From: Streptomyces sp. HUAS MG91
GTDB lineage: Bacteria > Actinomycetota > Actinomycetes > Streptomycetales > Streptomycetaceae
Length of the DNA: 64,000 bases
Assembly (NCBI RefSeq): GCF_040529335.1
Contig: NZ_CP159534.1
Coordinates: 5,394,001-5,458,000, forward strand
Reading direction: 5' to 3'
This document shows positions 20,192 through 29,128 of the stretch, one piece after another (position 1 is the first letter of the stretch; every line of letters begins with the position of its first letter). The notes under the pieces were generated by a model. That model ran no database searches and was not told the DNA's origin. It saw only the letters and a list, made by a program, of their open reading frames with translations. The position numbers were made by a program, and so were the translations under genes.

Positions 20192-20407
20192 ATGAGATCA
20201 CCGCACGCGCTCTGGGCCGCCGTGCCCGTGCTCGCCTTCCTCAGTACGCCGTACCTGCCGTTCGTCAACGGACCGCACCTGTGGCTCGGCATCCCCTCCG
20301 TCCTGTGCTGGTGCCTGATCTGGACGGCGGGCACGACCGTGGCCCTCGCCCTCGTGGACCGGTTCGCCCCGGCGGCCGACGACGACGAGAGCGGGGAACC
20401 CGTATGA
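20192..20407 (+). CDS. DUF3311 small membrane protein
   Basis: A 71-residue protein with two membrane segments (ALWAAVPVLAFLSTPYLPFVN and LWLGIPSVLCWCLIWTAGTTVALALV). DUF3311 proteins are typically encoded just before a sodium:solute symporter and probably act as its small partner subunit, as with the PanF/ActP accessory proteins. Its stop overlaps the symporter start (ATGA), so the two are translationally coupled. Confidence 0.88.
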   Translation: MRSPHALWAAVPVLAFLSTPYLPFVNGPHLWLGIPSVLCWCLIWTAGTTVALALVDRFAPAADDDESGEPV

Positions 20408-21849
20408 ACGCCACCATGGTCATCACCGTCGCCGGCATCGTCGCCATCGCGCTGGTCGGCGTCAGCGGGCGCAGGGCCCCCAGCAAGGAGCTGGGGGAGT
20501 GGACCGTCGGCAAGCGCCGCTTCTCCACCTTCACCACCTGGTTCCTGCAAGCCGGGGAGTCGTTCACGACGTTCAGCTTCCTCGGCCTCGCGGGGCTGGC
20601 GTTCGGCGCCGGTGTCGCCGCGTCGTACGCCCTGTGCTACCTCGCCATCAACTTCGTCCTCCAGTACTTCACGGCCCCGCGCATGCGCCAACTGGGCCTG
20701 CGCGGCGGCTATCTCACCCAGGCGGACTTCTTCGTCGACCGCTACCGCAGCCCGCTGCTCGGCAAGGTCGTCGCCGTCGTCGGCGCGGTCTTCCTGCTGC
20801 CCTACCTGCAACTGCAGATCACCGGCCTCGGCATGATCGTGCAGCTCGCCACCGGCAGCCGGGCGGGCGGCAACTGGAGCATGGTCCTCGCCACGGTCCT
20901 GACCGTCGGATTCGTCCTGTGGTCCGGCATCCGCGGCATCGCGCGCGTCGCGTACCTCAAGGACGCGCTGATGATCGTCGGGCTCGTGGTGCTGGTCGTG
21001 GGGGTCGCGGTGTCCGTGCACGGCGGCATCGGCGGCACCTTCGCCACCCTCCGCGACGCCCGCCCCAATCTCCTGACGCTCAATCAGCCCGGGTACGACG
21101 GCACGTTCTTCGTCACCGCGGTCATCATCTCCTCGATCGGCGGCGGGCTCGGCACCATGGCGCACCTGTGGCCACCGGTGCTCGCCGCGGGCAGCGGGCG
21201 CGCCCTGCGCTCGAACGCCGTCTGGCTGCCGCTCTACCAGATCGCGCTCGGCATCCCGGTGATCGTCGGCTTCGCGGGCGTCCTGCTGCTGTCGAAGGGC
21301 GCGGAGCCCAACTCCGTCGCCCTCACCCTCGCCGGACAGACGCTGCCCGGCTGGCTGGTCGGGCTCGTCGCGGTCGCGGCGGCCTCGGCGGCGATGGTGC
21401 CGTCCGCCGCGATCGTCGTGGGCATCTCCAGCCTGCTGTCCCGCAACCTGTTCAGCGCGCGCACGCCCCGCGCTCAACTCCGTACGAATCATGTGTGCGT
21501 GGTCGTCGCGGCGGGACTCGCTCTTGTCCTCGGGCTGCTCCGCCCCGGCCTCCTCGCCGACATGCTCCTGCTCACCTACGGCGGCCTCACCCAGCTCGCC
21601 CCCGCGATCGTGATGGGGCTGGCGAAGCGGGTGCGGCTGGGAGCGATGCCCGCGCTGCTCGGGATCGTGGCCGGGGTGGCGGTGCTGACCTGGCTGACGT
21701 TCGGCGGTGTCGACGTCGGCACTGTGGATACGGGGTTGATCGCGCTCGGGGTGAATGTGGTGGTGACCGTGGTCGCGCAGGTTGTTCTGGGTGGCCGAAC
21801 GGTGGGCCGGGACCAGGGAGTCGAAGCGGTGGGGGCTCGATTGGGGTGA
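20404..21849 (+). CDS. sodium:solute symporter (SSS family)
   Basis: A 481-residue transporter with about 13 membrane segments. Recognisable are the first helix followed by KELGEWTVGKRRFSTFTTWFLQAGESFTTFSFLG, and the sodium-site helix region AYLKDALMIVGLVVLVVG. The ATG at 20404 overlaps the DUF3311 stop. It lies in an operon with an amidase, so the substrate could be an amide or a related organic acid; this is inference. It converges on the GH65 gene. Confidence 0.9.
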   Translation: MNATMVITVAGIVAIALVGVSGRRAPSKELGEWTVGKRRFSTFTTWFLQAGESFTTFSFLGLAGLAFGAGVAASYALCYLAINFVLQYFTAPRMRQLGLRGGYLTQADFFVDRYRSPLLGKVVAVVGAVFLLPYLQLQITGLGMIVQLATGSRAGGNWSMVLATVLTVGFVLWSGIRGIARVAYLKDALMIVGLVVLVVGVAVSVHGGIGGTFATLRDARPNLLTLNQPGYDGTFFVTAVIISSIGGGLGTMAHLWPPVLAAGSGRALRSNAVWLPLYQIALGIPVIVGFAGVLLLSKGAEPNSVALTLAGQTLPGWLVGLVAVAAASAAMVPSAAIVVGISSLLSRNLFSARTPRAQLRTNHVCVVVAAGLALVLGLLRPGLLADMLLLTYGGLTQLAPAIVMGLAKRVRLGAMPALLGIVAGVAVLTWLTFGGVDVGTVDTGLIALGVNVVVTVVAQVVLGGRTVGRDQGVEAVGARLG

Positions 21850-21916
21850 CGGGCTGGGTCGGAACGGGGGTCTGTCGAGGCGCCTGCCCCGGCGCCGGGG
21901 TGCCGCCTTGCCCACC

Positions 21917-21935
21917 CTGCCGCCCCTGGCGGCAG
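21917..21935. terminator. hairpin between convergent symporter and GH65 genes
   Basis: CTGCCGCC and GGCGGCAG form an 8-bp stem with a CCT loop. A CCCCGGCGCCGGGG palindrome (21887-21900) lies just upstream. Confidence 0.5.
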
Positions 21936-21989
21936 ATTGCCCAAGGCGGGGGCGGGGTGGGAAAGCGGCGGGCTGCCCAATGCGGGGGC

Positions 21990-24671
21990 TCAGGTGATGG
22001 TCAGTTCCGCTACCGGTGAGGGGGAGTGGCCCGTCTGTGTCAGGCGTACGAACCGCCCTCGCGCCCCCGCCTCGAACGGCACCCAGCGCCGCCCGTCCGC
22101 CGACACCTCCGCCCGGTACGCGCGGGTGCCGGTCACGGTGATCCGGCGCAGTGTCTTCCGACCGCCCAGGTCGACGGTGAGGGCGGCGCCCGGCCGGGCG
22201 GGGAGCCAGGTCGTCGCCGGGTTGCCGTCGACGGCGGCGCCCGCGTACTGGCCCGGGTCCTCGGACGTCGCCCGCGCCGGGCGGCAGCGGGCCAGGTCGG
22301 TGGTGGGGGTGAGGTCGGGGCGGCGGGTGGGGAGGGTGAGGCCGTCCGTCGTCACCGTGCGGCGGCCGTTCGGGGTGTCCACGGCGAAGGGGGCGCCGGA
22401 CGTGAGGCGCACGGTGGTGCGGCGGGCGCCGAGCGCGATGTCGTAGGTCCGGCCCCGCCAGCGCAGCCCCCTGACCGTGACGCCCTTCGCCAGCTGCGGC
22501 GGCAGCATCGGATCGAGCCGCACGGCGTCCCCGTCCTCCAGGCGCAGCCCGGTCAGGCCGTGCGTGAAGACTTGCAGGAAGCCGCCCTTGCCGGTCAGGA
22601 AGTCCTGCGCGGGCGCGCCGGCGAGCGCGTCGTCGCCGCCCGCCTTGTCGCCGCGCGCCTCCGAGAACGTCCCGAAGGGCTCCCGGAAGAACGGCCGCGA
22701 GGCCCGCTCCAGGAACGTGTACGTCGCGCAGCCCGGCTCGCCGATCGCCGCCGCGGCTGCCGCGTGCACCGAGTCGGTCATCGCGGGGCCGCCGCGGTCG
22801 GTGTGTGCGGCGTAGTAGTCGAGCGTCGCGGCCGCCGCGCCCTTCGGCATCGGCCGCCAGTCCAGCGGATACAGCAGCAGCACGGCGTCGGCCTGCTTGA
22901 TGTCGCTCGCGTGCGCGAGGTCGTAACCGGCGTACTGGAGAAAGACCTTGCGGCGCGCGTCGTACGGGATCCGCAGCCGGTCGGCGATCCTCGTCCAGTC
23001 GGCGCCGGGCCGCTCGCCGACCAGCCGGGCCGCCTTCGCGGCGGCGCGCAGGGAGGTCGCGGCGACCGCGTTGGTGTAGACGCCGTCGTCGACGCCGTTG
23101 CTGTACTCGTCCGGCCCCGCCACGTTCCTGATGGAGTACGAGCCGTCGGCCTTGTTCGCCGTCACGCGCGAACTCCAGTAATCGGCAAGCCCCTTGAGCA
23201 GCGGCCAGCCCCGCTCGCGCAGCCAGTCGCGATCCCCGGTCGCCTGGTAGTACTGCCAGACGGCGAGCGCGATGTCGCCCTGGAGATGGTTCTGGATGAC
23301 GCAGTGCGGCGGGTACCAGCTCTGGCACTCCTTCCACAGCGATCCCGAACTCGCGCTCGTCCAGGGGTACATGAGCCCCTTGACGGACGTCTTGAGGGCG
23401 TTGTCGGCAGCCGCCGCGCGCGTGCGGAAGCGGTACGCGAGAACCGGCTCGGCCAGCTCCGGGCGGGTCGCCAGGAGCGACGGGAACATCCACGTCTCGG
23501 CGTCCCAGAACACCATGCCCGCGTAGTTGTCGCTGCTCAGACCGGCCGGCGGGATGCTGTCACGGCCGCCCGCGCGCACGGAGGAGAGCAGCCCGTACTG
23601 AGCCGCGCGCACCTGCGTCTGGAGCTCCCGGTCGCCCTTCACCTCGATGTCGGACGCCCACAACGCCCGCGAGGCGCGGGTGTGTTCGTCCTTCAGCGCC
23701 TCCCAGCCCGCGGCCGCCGCCCGCTGGGAGGCGCGCACCGCGCTGTCGTGCGGGGCGCCCGAGGTGAGCGAGGTGTCCACGCCGACGTACTTCACGACGT
23801 CGTACCGCGTCCCCGGAACGGCGTCGAAATCCGCCGACGTGCCGCCGCTCAGACCGTCCGAGCGGCGGGGCTCGTGGGTGCGGCCCGGGGAACGCAGGGT
23901 CGAGGCCACCGTGCCGGTCGTCCCGGTGCCGTCGGCGCGGAAACCGACGGCGCTCGTGCGCTTGCCCGCCGGGCCGCTGCCGGTCGCCGTCAGCCGGCGG
24001 GCGCCGCGGCCGTCGATCCGGTCGGTCACGGTGACCCTGCCCGACCAGTGCGGGGTGACGCGCAGGCGGACGGCGCCGACATGGGCGCGGGCCCGGTCGG
24101 CCAGCACCTCGTACGACAGGTCGGTGCGGCGGCCGTCCCGGTGGATCCAGGTGAGCGAGGTGACGACCGTGCCGCAGCGCAGGTCGACGCGCTGCCGGTA
24201 GCCCGTGGTGCGGCTGCCCGGCCCGTACGTCTCCCCGCGCGCGCTCACCTCCAGGGCCGTCCAGTTCGGGAGCGCGGCGAGGGCCTGGCGGTGGGCGGTG
24301 TTCTTCGGGCCGCGCGCGTAGAGGCCGGAGACGAAGGCGCCGTCGTAGCGCGGGGTGTAGAGCGGCCAGCCGGTCTTCTCGGTGGCGGGGCCGTGGGCGT
24401 AGCCGGTGCCGGGGGAGGGGACCCGGACGCCGAGGTAGCCGTTTCCGGCGTACGCCGTGTAGGGGTTGCCGGGGTCGGCGCGGTGGGTGGTCAGGGTCCA
24501 GCCGGGGGCCGCGCAGGCGGGGGTGCCGGGTGCGGTGCCGGGGGCGGTGTCGGGGGGCAGGAAGGCGGCCGTGGTCAGGGCGAGGGTGAGGGGGAGGGCG
24601 GCGGCGAGGAGTCTGCGGCGTGCGGTGGTCACAGGGTGAGGGTGCGGTGTGGGGGGTGTCGGGTGTGGCAT
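21990..24671 (-). CDS. secreted GH65 trehalase-like glycoside hydrolase with discoidin-like C-terminus
   Basis: An 893-residue exported enzyme: signal segment about 15-40 (RRRLLAAALPLTLALTTAAF), GH65 N-terminal beta-sandwich to about 310, (alpha/alpha)6 catalytic barrel with FWDAETWMFPSLL (388-399), QGDIALAVWQYYQAT and the general acid in GPDEYSNG (E522), then KQADAVLLLYPL, and an F5/8-type carbohydrate-binding domain about 770-893 (ARATSEDPGQYAGAAVDGNPAT). Export and close similarity to acid trehalase motifs suggest hydrolysis of external trehalose or other alpha-glucosides rather than phosphorolysis. Start choice (ATG 24671 or GTG 24632) is open, as neither has a clear RBS. Confidence 0.85.
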   Translation of the reverse strand: MPHPTPPTPHPHPVTTARRRLLAAALPLTLALTTAAFLPPDTAPGTAPGTPACAAPGWTLTTHRADPGNPYTAYAGNGYLGVRVPSPGTGYAHGPATEKTGWPLYTPRYDGAFVSGLYARGPKNTAHRQALAALPNWTALEVSARGETYGPGSRTTGYRQRVDLRCGTVVTSLTWIHRDGRRTDLSYEVLADRARAHVGAVRLRVTPHWSGRVTVTDRIDGRGARRLTATGSGPAGKRTSAVGFRADGTGTTGTVASTLRSPGRTHEPRRSDGLSGGTSADFDAVPGTRYDVVKYVGVDTSLTSGAPHDSAVRASQRAAAAGWEALKDEHTRASRALWASDIEVKGDRELQTQVRAAQYGLLSSVRAGGRDSIPPAGLSSDNYAGMVFWDAETWMFPSLLATRPELAEPVLAYRFRTRAAAADNALKTSVKGLMYPWTSASSGSLWKECQSWYPPHCVIQNHLQGDIALAVWQYYQATGDRDWLRERGWPLLKGLADYWSSRVTANKADGSYSIRNVAGPDEYSNGVDDGVYTNAVAATSLRAAAKAARLVGERPGADWTRIADRLRIPYDARRKVFLQYAGYDLAHASDIKQADAVLLLYPLDWRPMPKGAAAATLDYYAAHTDRGGPAMTDSVHAAAAAAIGEPGCATYTFLERASRPFFREPFGTFSEARGDKAGGDDALAGAPAQDFLTGKGGFLQVFTHGLTGLRLEDGDAVRLDPMLPPQLAKGVTVRGLRWRGRTYDIALGARRTTVRLTSGAPFAVDTPNGRRTVTTDGLTLPTRRPDLTPTTDLARCRPARATSEDPGQYAGAAVDGNPATTWLPARPGAALTVDLGGRKTLRRITVTGTRAYRAEVSADGRRWVPFEAGARGRFVRLTQTGHSPSPVAELTIT

Positions 24672-24739
24672 GCGCGCCGGGGTTTAGGCGGTCCGGGTGG
24701 GGCGGTGCTCTCTCGGGCGCGGGTTTCGTCGTGGCCGGT

Positions 24740-24935
24740 CGCGCAGTTCCCCGCGCCCCTGAGGTGTTCGTTCGGCTGCGGCCCGGTGGGGCTTCTCGCG
24801 CGGTTCCCCGCGCCCCTGAGGTGTTCGTTCGGCTGCGGCCCGGTGGGGCTTCTCGCGCGGTTCCCCGCGCCCCTGAGGTGTTCGTTCGGCTGCGGCCCGG
24901 TGGGGCTTCTCGCGCAGTTCCCCGCGCCCCTTACG
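24740..24935. repeat. four-copy 57-bp tandem repeat with the dispersed repeat core
   Basis: GCGCGGTTCCCCGCGCCCCT (or GCGCAGTT in the first and last copies) recurs at 24741, 24798, 24855 and 24912, exactly 57 bp apart, with identical spacer including GTTCGGCTGCGGCCCGGTGG. It fills most of the 273-bp gap upstream of the GH65 gene. Confidence 0.92.
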
Positions 24936-24944
24936 GGGCGCGCG

Positions 24945-26063
24945 CTAGCCGGCCAGGCCCGTTTTCAGGCCCGCTCCGCAGAGGGGGACCACCGCGGTGC
25001 GGGAGTTCAGGGTGGCGCCCAGCGGGCCGTCGTCCCGGGTCGCGGCCCAGCAGGCGACTCCGGTCGACTCGACGTACAGGCCCCGCGAGGCCAGATCCAG
25101 CTGGGCGTGCCGGAGCTGATCCTCCGTCACCGTGTGGAAGGCGCCCCCTGATGCCCGTACCGCCCGCAGAATCTGCCGCGCCCGCGGTGGCCGTGTGATC
25201 GCGATGCCCTCGGCGAAGGTGGGCGCCATCGGGGTGACCCCCACCAGATCCTCGGCCCCGGCCCGCCACGCCTCGGCCAGCGGCGCCACCGCGGCGGCCT
25301 GCACCGCGTGCAGCGCCGGCCGCCGGTCGATGAGCCCGGCGGTGTGCAGCTCGGCGACGGCGAGCGCGGCCCCGAGCAGCAGCGTGCCGTTGCCGACGGG
25401 CACCACCAGCACGTCGGGCAGCCGCCCGCCCAGGTCCTCCCAGAGCTCATGGACGTACGTCTTCGTGCCGTGCAGGAAGTACGGGTTGTGGACGTGACTG
25501 GCGTAGAACACTCCGTCCTCGTCCGCGGCGGCCCGAGCCGCCCGCGCCGTCGCCTCCCTGTCCCCCTCGACCACGAGCAGCCGCGCCCCGTGCGCGCCGA
25601 TCTGCTCCAGCTTCTTCGGCGAGGTCCCCCGGGGGACGTAGACCGTGCAGGGCAGCCTGGCACGGGCGCAGTACGCGGCGATCGCCGTGCCCGCGTTGCC
25701 GCTGCTGTCCGCGATCACCCGCTCGGGCCGCAGCCGCGCCGCCAGAGCGGCCAGCATCACGGCGCCGCGGTCCTTGAACGACAGCGTCGGCATCAGGAAG
25801 TCCAGCTTCGCCGAGACCCCTTCGGTGAGCGGCACGAGCGGCGTGCGCCCCTCCCCGAGGGTGCAGTCCGGCACGGGCAGCGGCAGGCACTCCGCGTAGC
25901 GCCACAGGGAATTGGCGCGCCCGCTCAGGGAGCCGAGGGAGGCCGGTGTCGGTGAGTGGTCGAGGTCGAGCGGCCCGCCGCAGGAGGGGCAGCACCAGGC
26001 GAGGGACCCGGACGGGACGCGCGTGCCGTCCAGCGGGCAGTAACAGTCGGGCAGGGCGGTCAT
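24945..26063 (-). CDS. threonine synthase-like PLP-dependent enzyme
   Basis: A 372-residue fold-type II PLP enzyme. An N-terminal zinc-ribbon-like stretch (C7, C9, C24, C25, C28 in CYCPLDG and WCCPSCGG) precedes the catalytic domain with the PLP lysine K97 (LSFKDRG) and the phosphate loop SSGNAGTAIAAY. The C-terminal GLYVESTGVACWAA is also seen in threonine synthases. Threonine synthase makes L-threonine from O-phosphohomoserine, but Streptomyces carry a separate thrC with hom/thrB, so this may be a paralogue with another substrate. It is divergent from the GntR gene. Confidence 0.83.
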   Translation of the reverse strand: MTALPDCYCPLDGTRVPSGSLAWCCPSCGGPLDLDHSPTPASLGSLSGRANSLWRYAECLPLPVPDCTLGEGRTPLVPLTEGVSAKLDFLMPTLSFKDRGAVMLAALAARLRPERVIADSSGNAGTAIAAYCARARLPCTVYVPRGTSPKKLEQIGAHGARLLVVEGDREATARAARAAADEDGVFYASHVHNPYFLHGTKTYVHELWEDLGGRLPDVLVVPVGNGTLLLGAALAVAELHTAGLIDRRPALHAVQAAAVAPLAEAWRAGAEDLVGVTPMAPTFAEGIAITRPPRARQILRAVRASGGAFHTVTEDQLRHAQLDLASRGLYVESTGVACWAATRDDGPLGATLNSRTAVVPLCGAGLKTGLAG

Positions 26064-26185
26064 GAGAAGAGCGTAGGCAGCCCGACGCGTCCTGAACCGT
26101 ACGCACGGCCGATTCGGGCGCCGATGTGTGAATGGCTCACTACCTGGAGAAAGTCCCTGCGTAAAGCCCCGGGCAGCCGTAAGTC

Positions 26186-26237
26186 ATCACTTCGAGTGAT
26201 TCCTTGGCCTTTGCTTGCACGCCTCAACCGACGGTTG
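26186..26237. promoter_or_regulatory. two palindromes in the divergent threonine synthase-like / GntR gap
   Basis: ATCACT-TCG-AGTGAT (26186-26200) and CAACCG-A-CGGTTG (26225-26237) are both perfect inverted repeats. Either could be an autoregulatory GntR operator. Confidence 0.4.
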
Positions 26238-26286
26238 CGAGGCTGTCGCTGTCTGTCAATGTTGCGGGGAACGAGGGGAACAATCA

Positions 26287-27039
26287 GTGTCATTCGGTGA
26301 GCAGCCGGCGTACCTGCGCGTCGCGGGTGATCTCCGCGAGAAGATCGTCAACGGCTCGCTTCCGCCGCACACCCGCCTCCCTTCCCAGGCCAAGATCCGC
26401 GAGGAGTACGGGGTTTCGGACACGGTCGCCCTCGAAGCCCGCAAGGTGCTGATGGCGGAGGGCCTGGTCGAGGGCCGCTCGGGCTCGGGGACCTATGTGC
26501 GCGAGCGGCCGGTGCCGCGCCGCGTCGCCCGCTCGGGATACCGCACGGGCGGCGGCTCCACCCCCTTCCGGCAGGAGCAGTCCGACCCGTCGGCGCGCGG
26601 CACCTGGGAGTCGCGCAGCGAGCAGACCGAGGCGGACGCGCCCCTCGCCGAGCGGCTCGCGATCCGCCCCGGCGACCGGGTGATGCGCACGGCGTACGTG
26701 TACCGGGACGCGGGCGAGACGATGATGCTCGCCACCTCCTGGGAGCCCCTCGCGGTCACCGGCCGCACCCCGGTGATGCTGCCCGAGGAGGGCCCGCTCG
26801 GCGGCTGCGGCGTGGTCGAGCGCATGGCGGCGATCGACGTGATCGTGGACAACGTGACGGAGGAAGTAGCCGCCCGCCCCGGCCTCGCCGAGGAGCTGAG
26901 CGCGCTCGGCGGCGTGCCCGGACACGTCGTCATCGTCATCCACCGCACCTTCTTCGCCTCGGGCCGGCCGGTGGAGACGGCCGACATCGTGGTCCCCGCC
27001 GACCGCTACCGGATCGCCTACCACCTGCCGGTCAAATGA
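26287..27039 (+). CDS. GntR-family regulator, HutC type
   Basis: A 250-residue regulator: winged HTH about 7-72 (YLRVAGDLREKIVNGSLPPHTRLPSQAKIREEYGVSDTVALEARKVL) and a UTRA ligand-binding domain about 90-248 (APLAERLAIRPGDRVMRTAYVYRD, FFASGRPVETADIVVPADRYRIAY). The GTG at 26287 is placed by GAGGGGAA about 9 nt upstream. The next gene on the strand is an NCS1-type permease, so the effector could be a nucleobase-like compound and the permease its target; this is inferred from position. Confidence 0.88.
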   Translation: MSFGEQPAYLRVAGDLREKIVNGSLPPHTRLPSQAKIREEYGVSDTVALEARKVLMAEGLVEGRSGSGTYVRERPVPRRVARSGYRTGGGSTPFRQEQSDPSARGTWESRSEQTEADAPLAERLAIRPGDRVMRTAYVYRDAGETMMLATSWEPLAVTGRTPVMLPEEGPLGGCGVVERMAAIDVIVDNVTEEVAARPGLAEELSALGGVPGHVVIVIHRTFFASGRPVETADIVVPADRYRIAYHLPVK

Positions 27040-27172
27040 CCCCGCACCGGCCCTCGTCGGCTCCGTCGCCCCCGTCCGCTGGCCGGACGCGCCGTCCGGG
27101 CCGCGATATCCGGAGTTAACCGGGCCCCAAGTCCCGTAACCGGCAGGCAATCCCGCGCTGCCCAGACTTGTC

Positions 27173-27280
27173 ATGCACGGCTCCTACCGTCCTTCTGCGT
27201 ACCCGCCGTACCGGTATACCGCTACCGACCGCTACGGCCAGGCCCCGCTGACTGACGGACGAACGGGAAGCCGACCATGA
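27173..27280 (+). CDS. possible 35-residue leader peptide coupled to the NCS1 permease
   Basis: An ATG-initiated 35-codon frame begins MHGSYRPSAYPPYRYTATD and has five tyrosines and six arginines. Its TGA overlaps the permease ATG (ATGA), an arrangement that usually means coupled translation. No clear RBS is seen before the ATG and there is no homologue I recognise. It may regulate permease translation, or be chance. Confidence 0.35.
   Translation: MHGSYRPSAYPPYRYTATDRYGQAPLTDGRTGSRP
27212..27221. promoter_or_regulatory. palindrome CGGTATACCG upstream of the permease
   Basis: A perfect 10-bp palindrome 55 nt before the permease start. Its GT-TA-AC pattern resembles operators of HutC-type GntR regulators, and such a regulator is encoded next door. 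Confidence 0.4.
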
Positions 27281-28995
27281 CCGAGACCGCACTGCCCACC
27301 GCCGACCCGGCACCGCCCCAGCCGCCGAACCGGCAGGCACCTCAGCGCAGTTACGCCAAGCTGGCGGCCGACGAGTCCCGCGAGGACTTCTCGCTGCGCT
27401 ATGCCCCGCACTCCTACCGGCGCTGGTCGCCGACCATGGTCGCCTCCACCGCGCTCGGCGGCATCGCCTACCTCGCCGACTTCGCGATCGGCGCGTCCAT
27501 CGTCTTCACCTACGGATTCACCAGCGGTTTCGCGTCCATCCTGTGCGCGGCGACGATCATCTTCCTGACCGGCATCCCGATCGCCCGGGCCTGCGCCAAG
27601 TACGGCCTGGACATGGACCTGATCACGCGCGGCGCCGGGTTCGGCTACTTCGGCTCGACGCTCACGTCCCTGATCTACGCCTCGTTCACCTTCATCTTCT
27701 TCGCGCTCGAAGGCTCGATCATGGCGCAGGCCATGCACGAGGTGGTCGGCCTTCCGCTGCCCGTCGGCTATCTGCTGACCACGCTCATCGTCATCCCGAT
27801 CGTGTTCCGCGGCATGGGCGCGCTCGCGAAGGTCCAGGCGTGGACGCAGCCGATCTGGCTGATCGGGCTGGTGCTGCCGTTCGTGATCCTGGCGTTCCAC
27901 TCCCCGGGCTCGTTCGGCGACTTCACCCACTTCGGCGGCACCGAGGGCGCGGGCAGCGGCTTCTCCTGGCTCGGCTTCGGTCTGGGTACGGGCGTCGCGC
28001 TCTCCCTCATCGCCCAGATCGGCGAACAGGCCGACTACCTGCGCTTCATGCCGGCCAGGACCGAACAGAACCGCAGGCGTTGGAACCTCGCCGTGCTCGC
28101 CGCGGGACCCGGCTGGGTGATCATCGGCGCCGCCAAGCAGATCGGCGGCGCGCTGCTCGCCTTCGTGGCCCTCGAAGCCGTCGGCAAGACCCACGCGCTC
28201 GAACCGATCGCCCCGCAGATCGAGGCGCTGAAGCCGTGGCTCGGCTCGGTCGCGCTGCCCGCCGCCGCGCTGTTCGTGATCGTCTCCCAGATCAAGATCA
28301 ACGTCACGAACGCCTACAGCGGCTCCCTGTCCTGGTCGAACTTCTTCTCCCGCGTCACCCACCGGCACCCCGGCCGCGTCTGGTACATCTTCCTCAACCT
28401 CGCCATCGCGCTGACGCTGATGGAGATGAACATGTTCGCCGCGCTGAACAAGCTGCTCGGCTTCTACTCGAACGTGGGCATCGCCTGGATCGCGGCCGTC
28501 GCCGCCGACCTCGTCATCAACAAGCGGGTGGGCTGGAGCCCCAAGTACATCGAGTTCAAGCGGGCCTACCTCTACGCGGTGAACCCGGCCGGCTTCGGCT
28601 CGATGGTGATCGCCTCGACCGTCTCCATCCTGGCCTTCTTCGGCCTCTTCGGGGAGTACGCGGAGGCCTTCTCCACCTTCATCGCGGCCGGCCTCGCGCT
28701 GATCCTGTGCCCGACGATCGCCTGGGCCACGAAGGGCAAGTACTACCTAGCCCGCCCGAACCCGGTGAACGGCCCGGACGTCGTGCTCGCCGAGGGCACC
28801 GACATCACCGCCACCCACACCTGTGGCGTCTGCGAGACGGCGTACGAACTCCCCGACATCGCCGACTGCCCGGTGCAGTCCGGGCCGATCTGTTCGCTGT
28901 GCTGCTCGCTGGACGCGGAGTGCGGTGACGTGTGCACGAAGAAGCCGACGGGGGAGCCCGTTCTGATGCCGATGCCCACGGTGCGCAGGGACTGA
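27277..28995 (+). CDS. NCS1-family purine/cytosine permease with Cys-rich C-terminal tail
   Basis: A 572-residue transporter with about 12 membrane segments. NCS1 features include the N-terminal FSLRYAPHSYRRWSPTMVASTALGGIAYLADFAIGAS and the TM3/TM6 region with GAGFGYFGSTLTSL. It likely carries a nucleobase or related small molecule by cation symport. The cytoplasmic tail is unusual: about residues 512-555 contain eight cysteines (C515, C518, C530, C539, C542, C543, C549, C553) in CGVC, DCP and CSLCCSLDAECGDVC, suggesting a metal or redox centre. It sits downstream of a HutC-type regulator and a possible leader peptide. Confidence 0.88.
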   Translation: MTETALPTADPAPPQPPNRQAPQRSYAKLAADESREDFSLRYAPHSYRRWSPTMVASTALGGIAYLADFAIGASIVFTYGFTSGFASILCAATIIFLTGIPIARACAKYGLDMDLITRGAGFGYFGSTLTSLIYASFTFIFFALEGSIMAQAMHEVVGLPLPVGYLLTTLIVIPIVFRGMGALAKVQAWTQPIWLIGLVLPFVILAFHSPGSFGDFTHFGGTEGAGSGFSWLGFGLGTGVALSLIAQIGEQADYLRFMPARTEQNRRRWNLAVLAAGPGWVIIGAAKQIGGALLAFVALEAVGKTHALEPIAPQIEALKPWLGSVALPAAALFVIVSQIKINVTNAYSGSLSWSNFFSRVTHRHPGRVWYIFLNLAIALTLMEMNMFAALNKLLGFYSNVGIAWIAAVAADLVINKRVGWSPKYIEFKRAYLYAVNPAGFGSMVIASTVSILAFFGLFGEYAEAFSTFIAAGLALILCPTIAWATKGKYYLARPNPVNGPDVVLAEGTDITATHTCGVCETAYELPDIADCPVQSGPICSLCCSLDAECGDVCTKKPTGEPVLMPMPTVRRD

Positions 28996-29115
28996 GCGGT
29001 ACTGCTGGGAAACGGGGGGCGCATTTATGCAAATGCGCCCCCTTGGCGCCTGTCGGGGATGGCTTGTTGCGTATCTCTTTGTGCCAACACGTATCCGCTC
29101 TGTGAAGGTCAGGCG

Positions 29116-29128
29116 TAGGCTCGGGCAT
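29116..29128 (+). promoter_or_regulatory. candidate -10 element
   Basis: TAGGCT (29116-29121) lies 7 nt before an ATG at 29129, the start of a short coupled frame upstream of the SPOR-like gene. Confidence 0.4.

Noticed and set aside
24740..24935. Repeated peptide encoded by the 57-bp array
   Set aside because: 57 is a multiple of three, so all units translate alike, but there is no start, RBS or flanking coding sequence; it is non-coding repeat DNA.
20167..25151. Open frames of over 1,000 codons antisense to the symporter and overlapping the GH65 gene
   Set aside because: No domain motifs and low-complexity composition; the opposite frames encode recognisable proteins.
22026..25151. Two divergent genes at the GH65 locus
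   Set aside because: Plus-strand frames here have no family motifs; the GH65 catalytic motifs lie on the minus strand.
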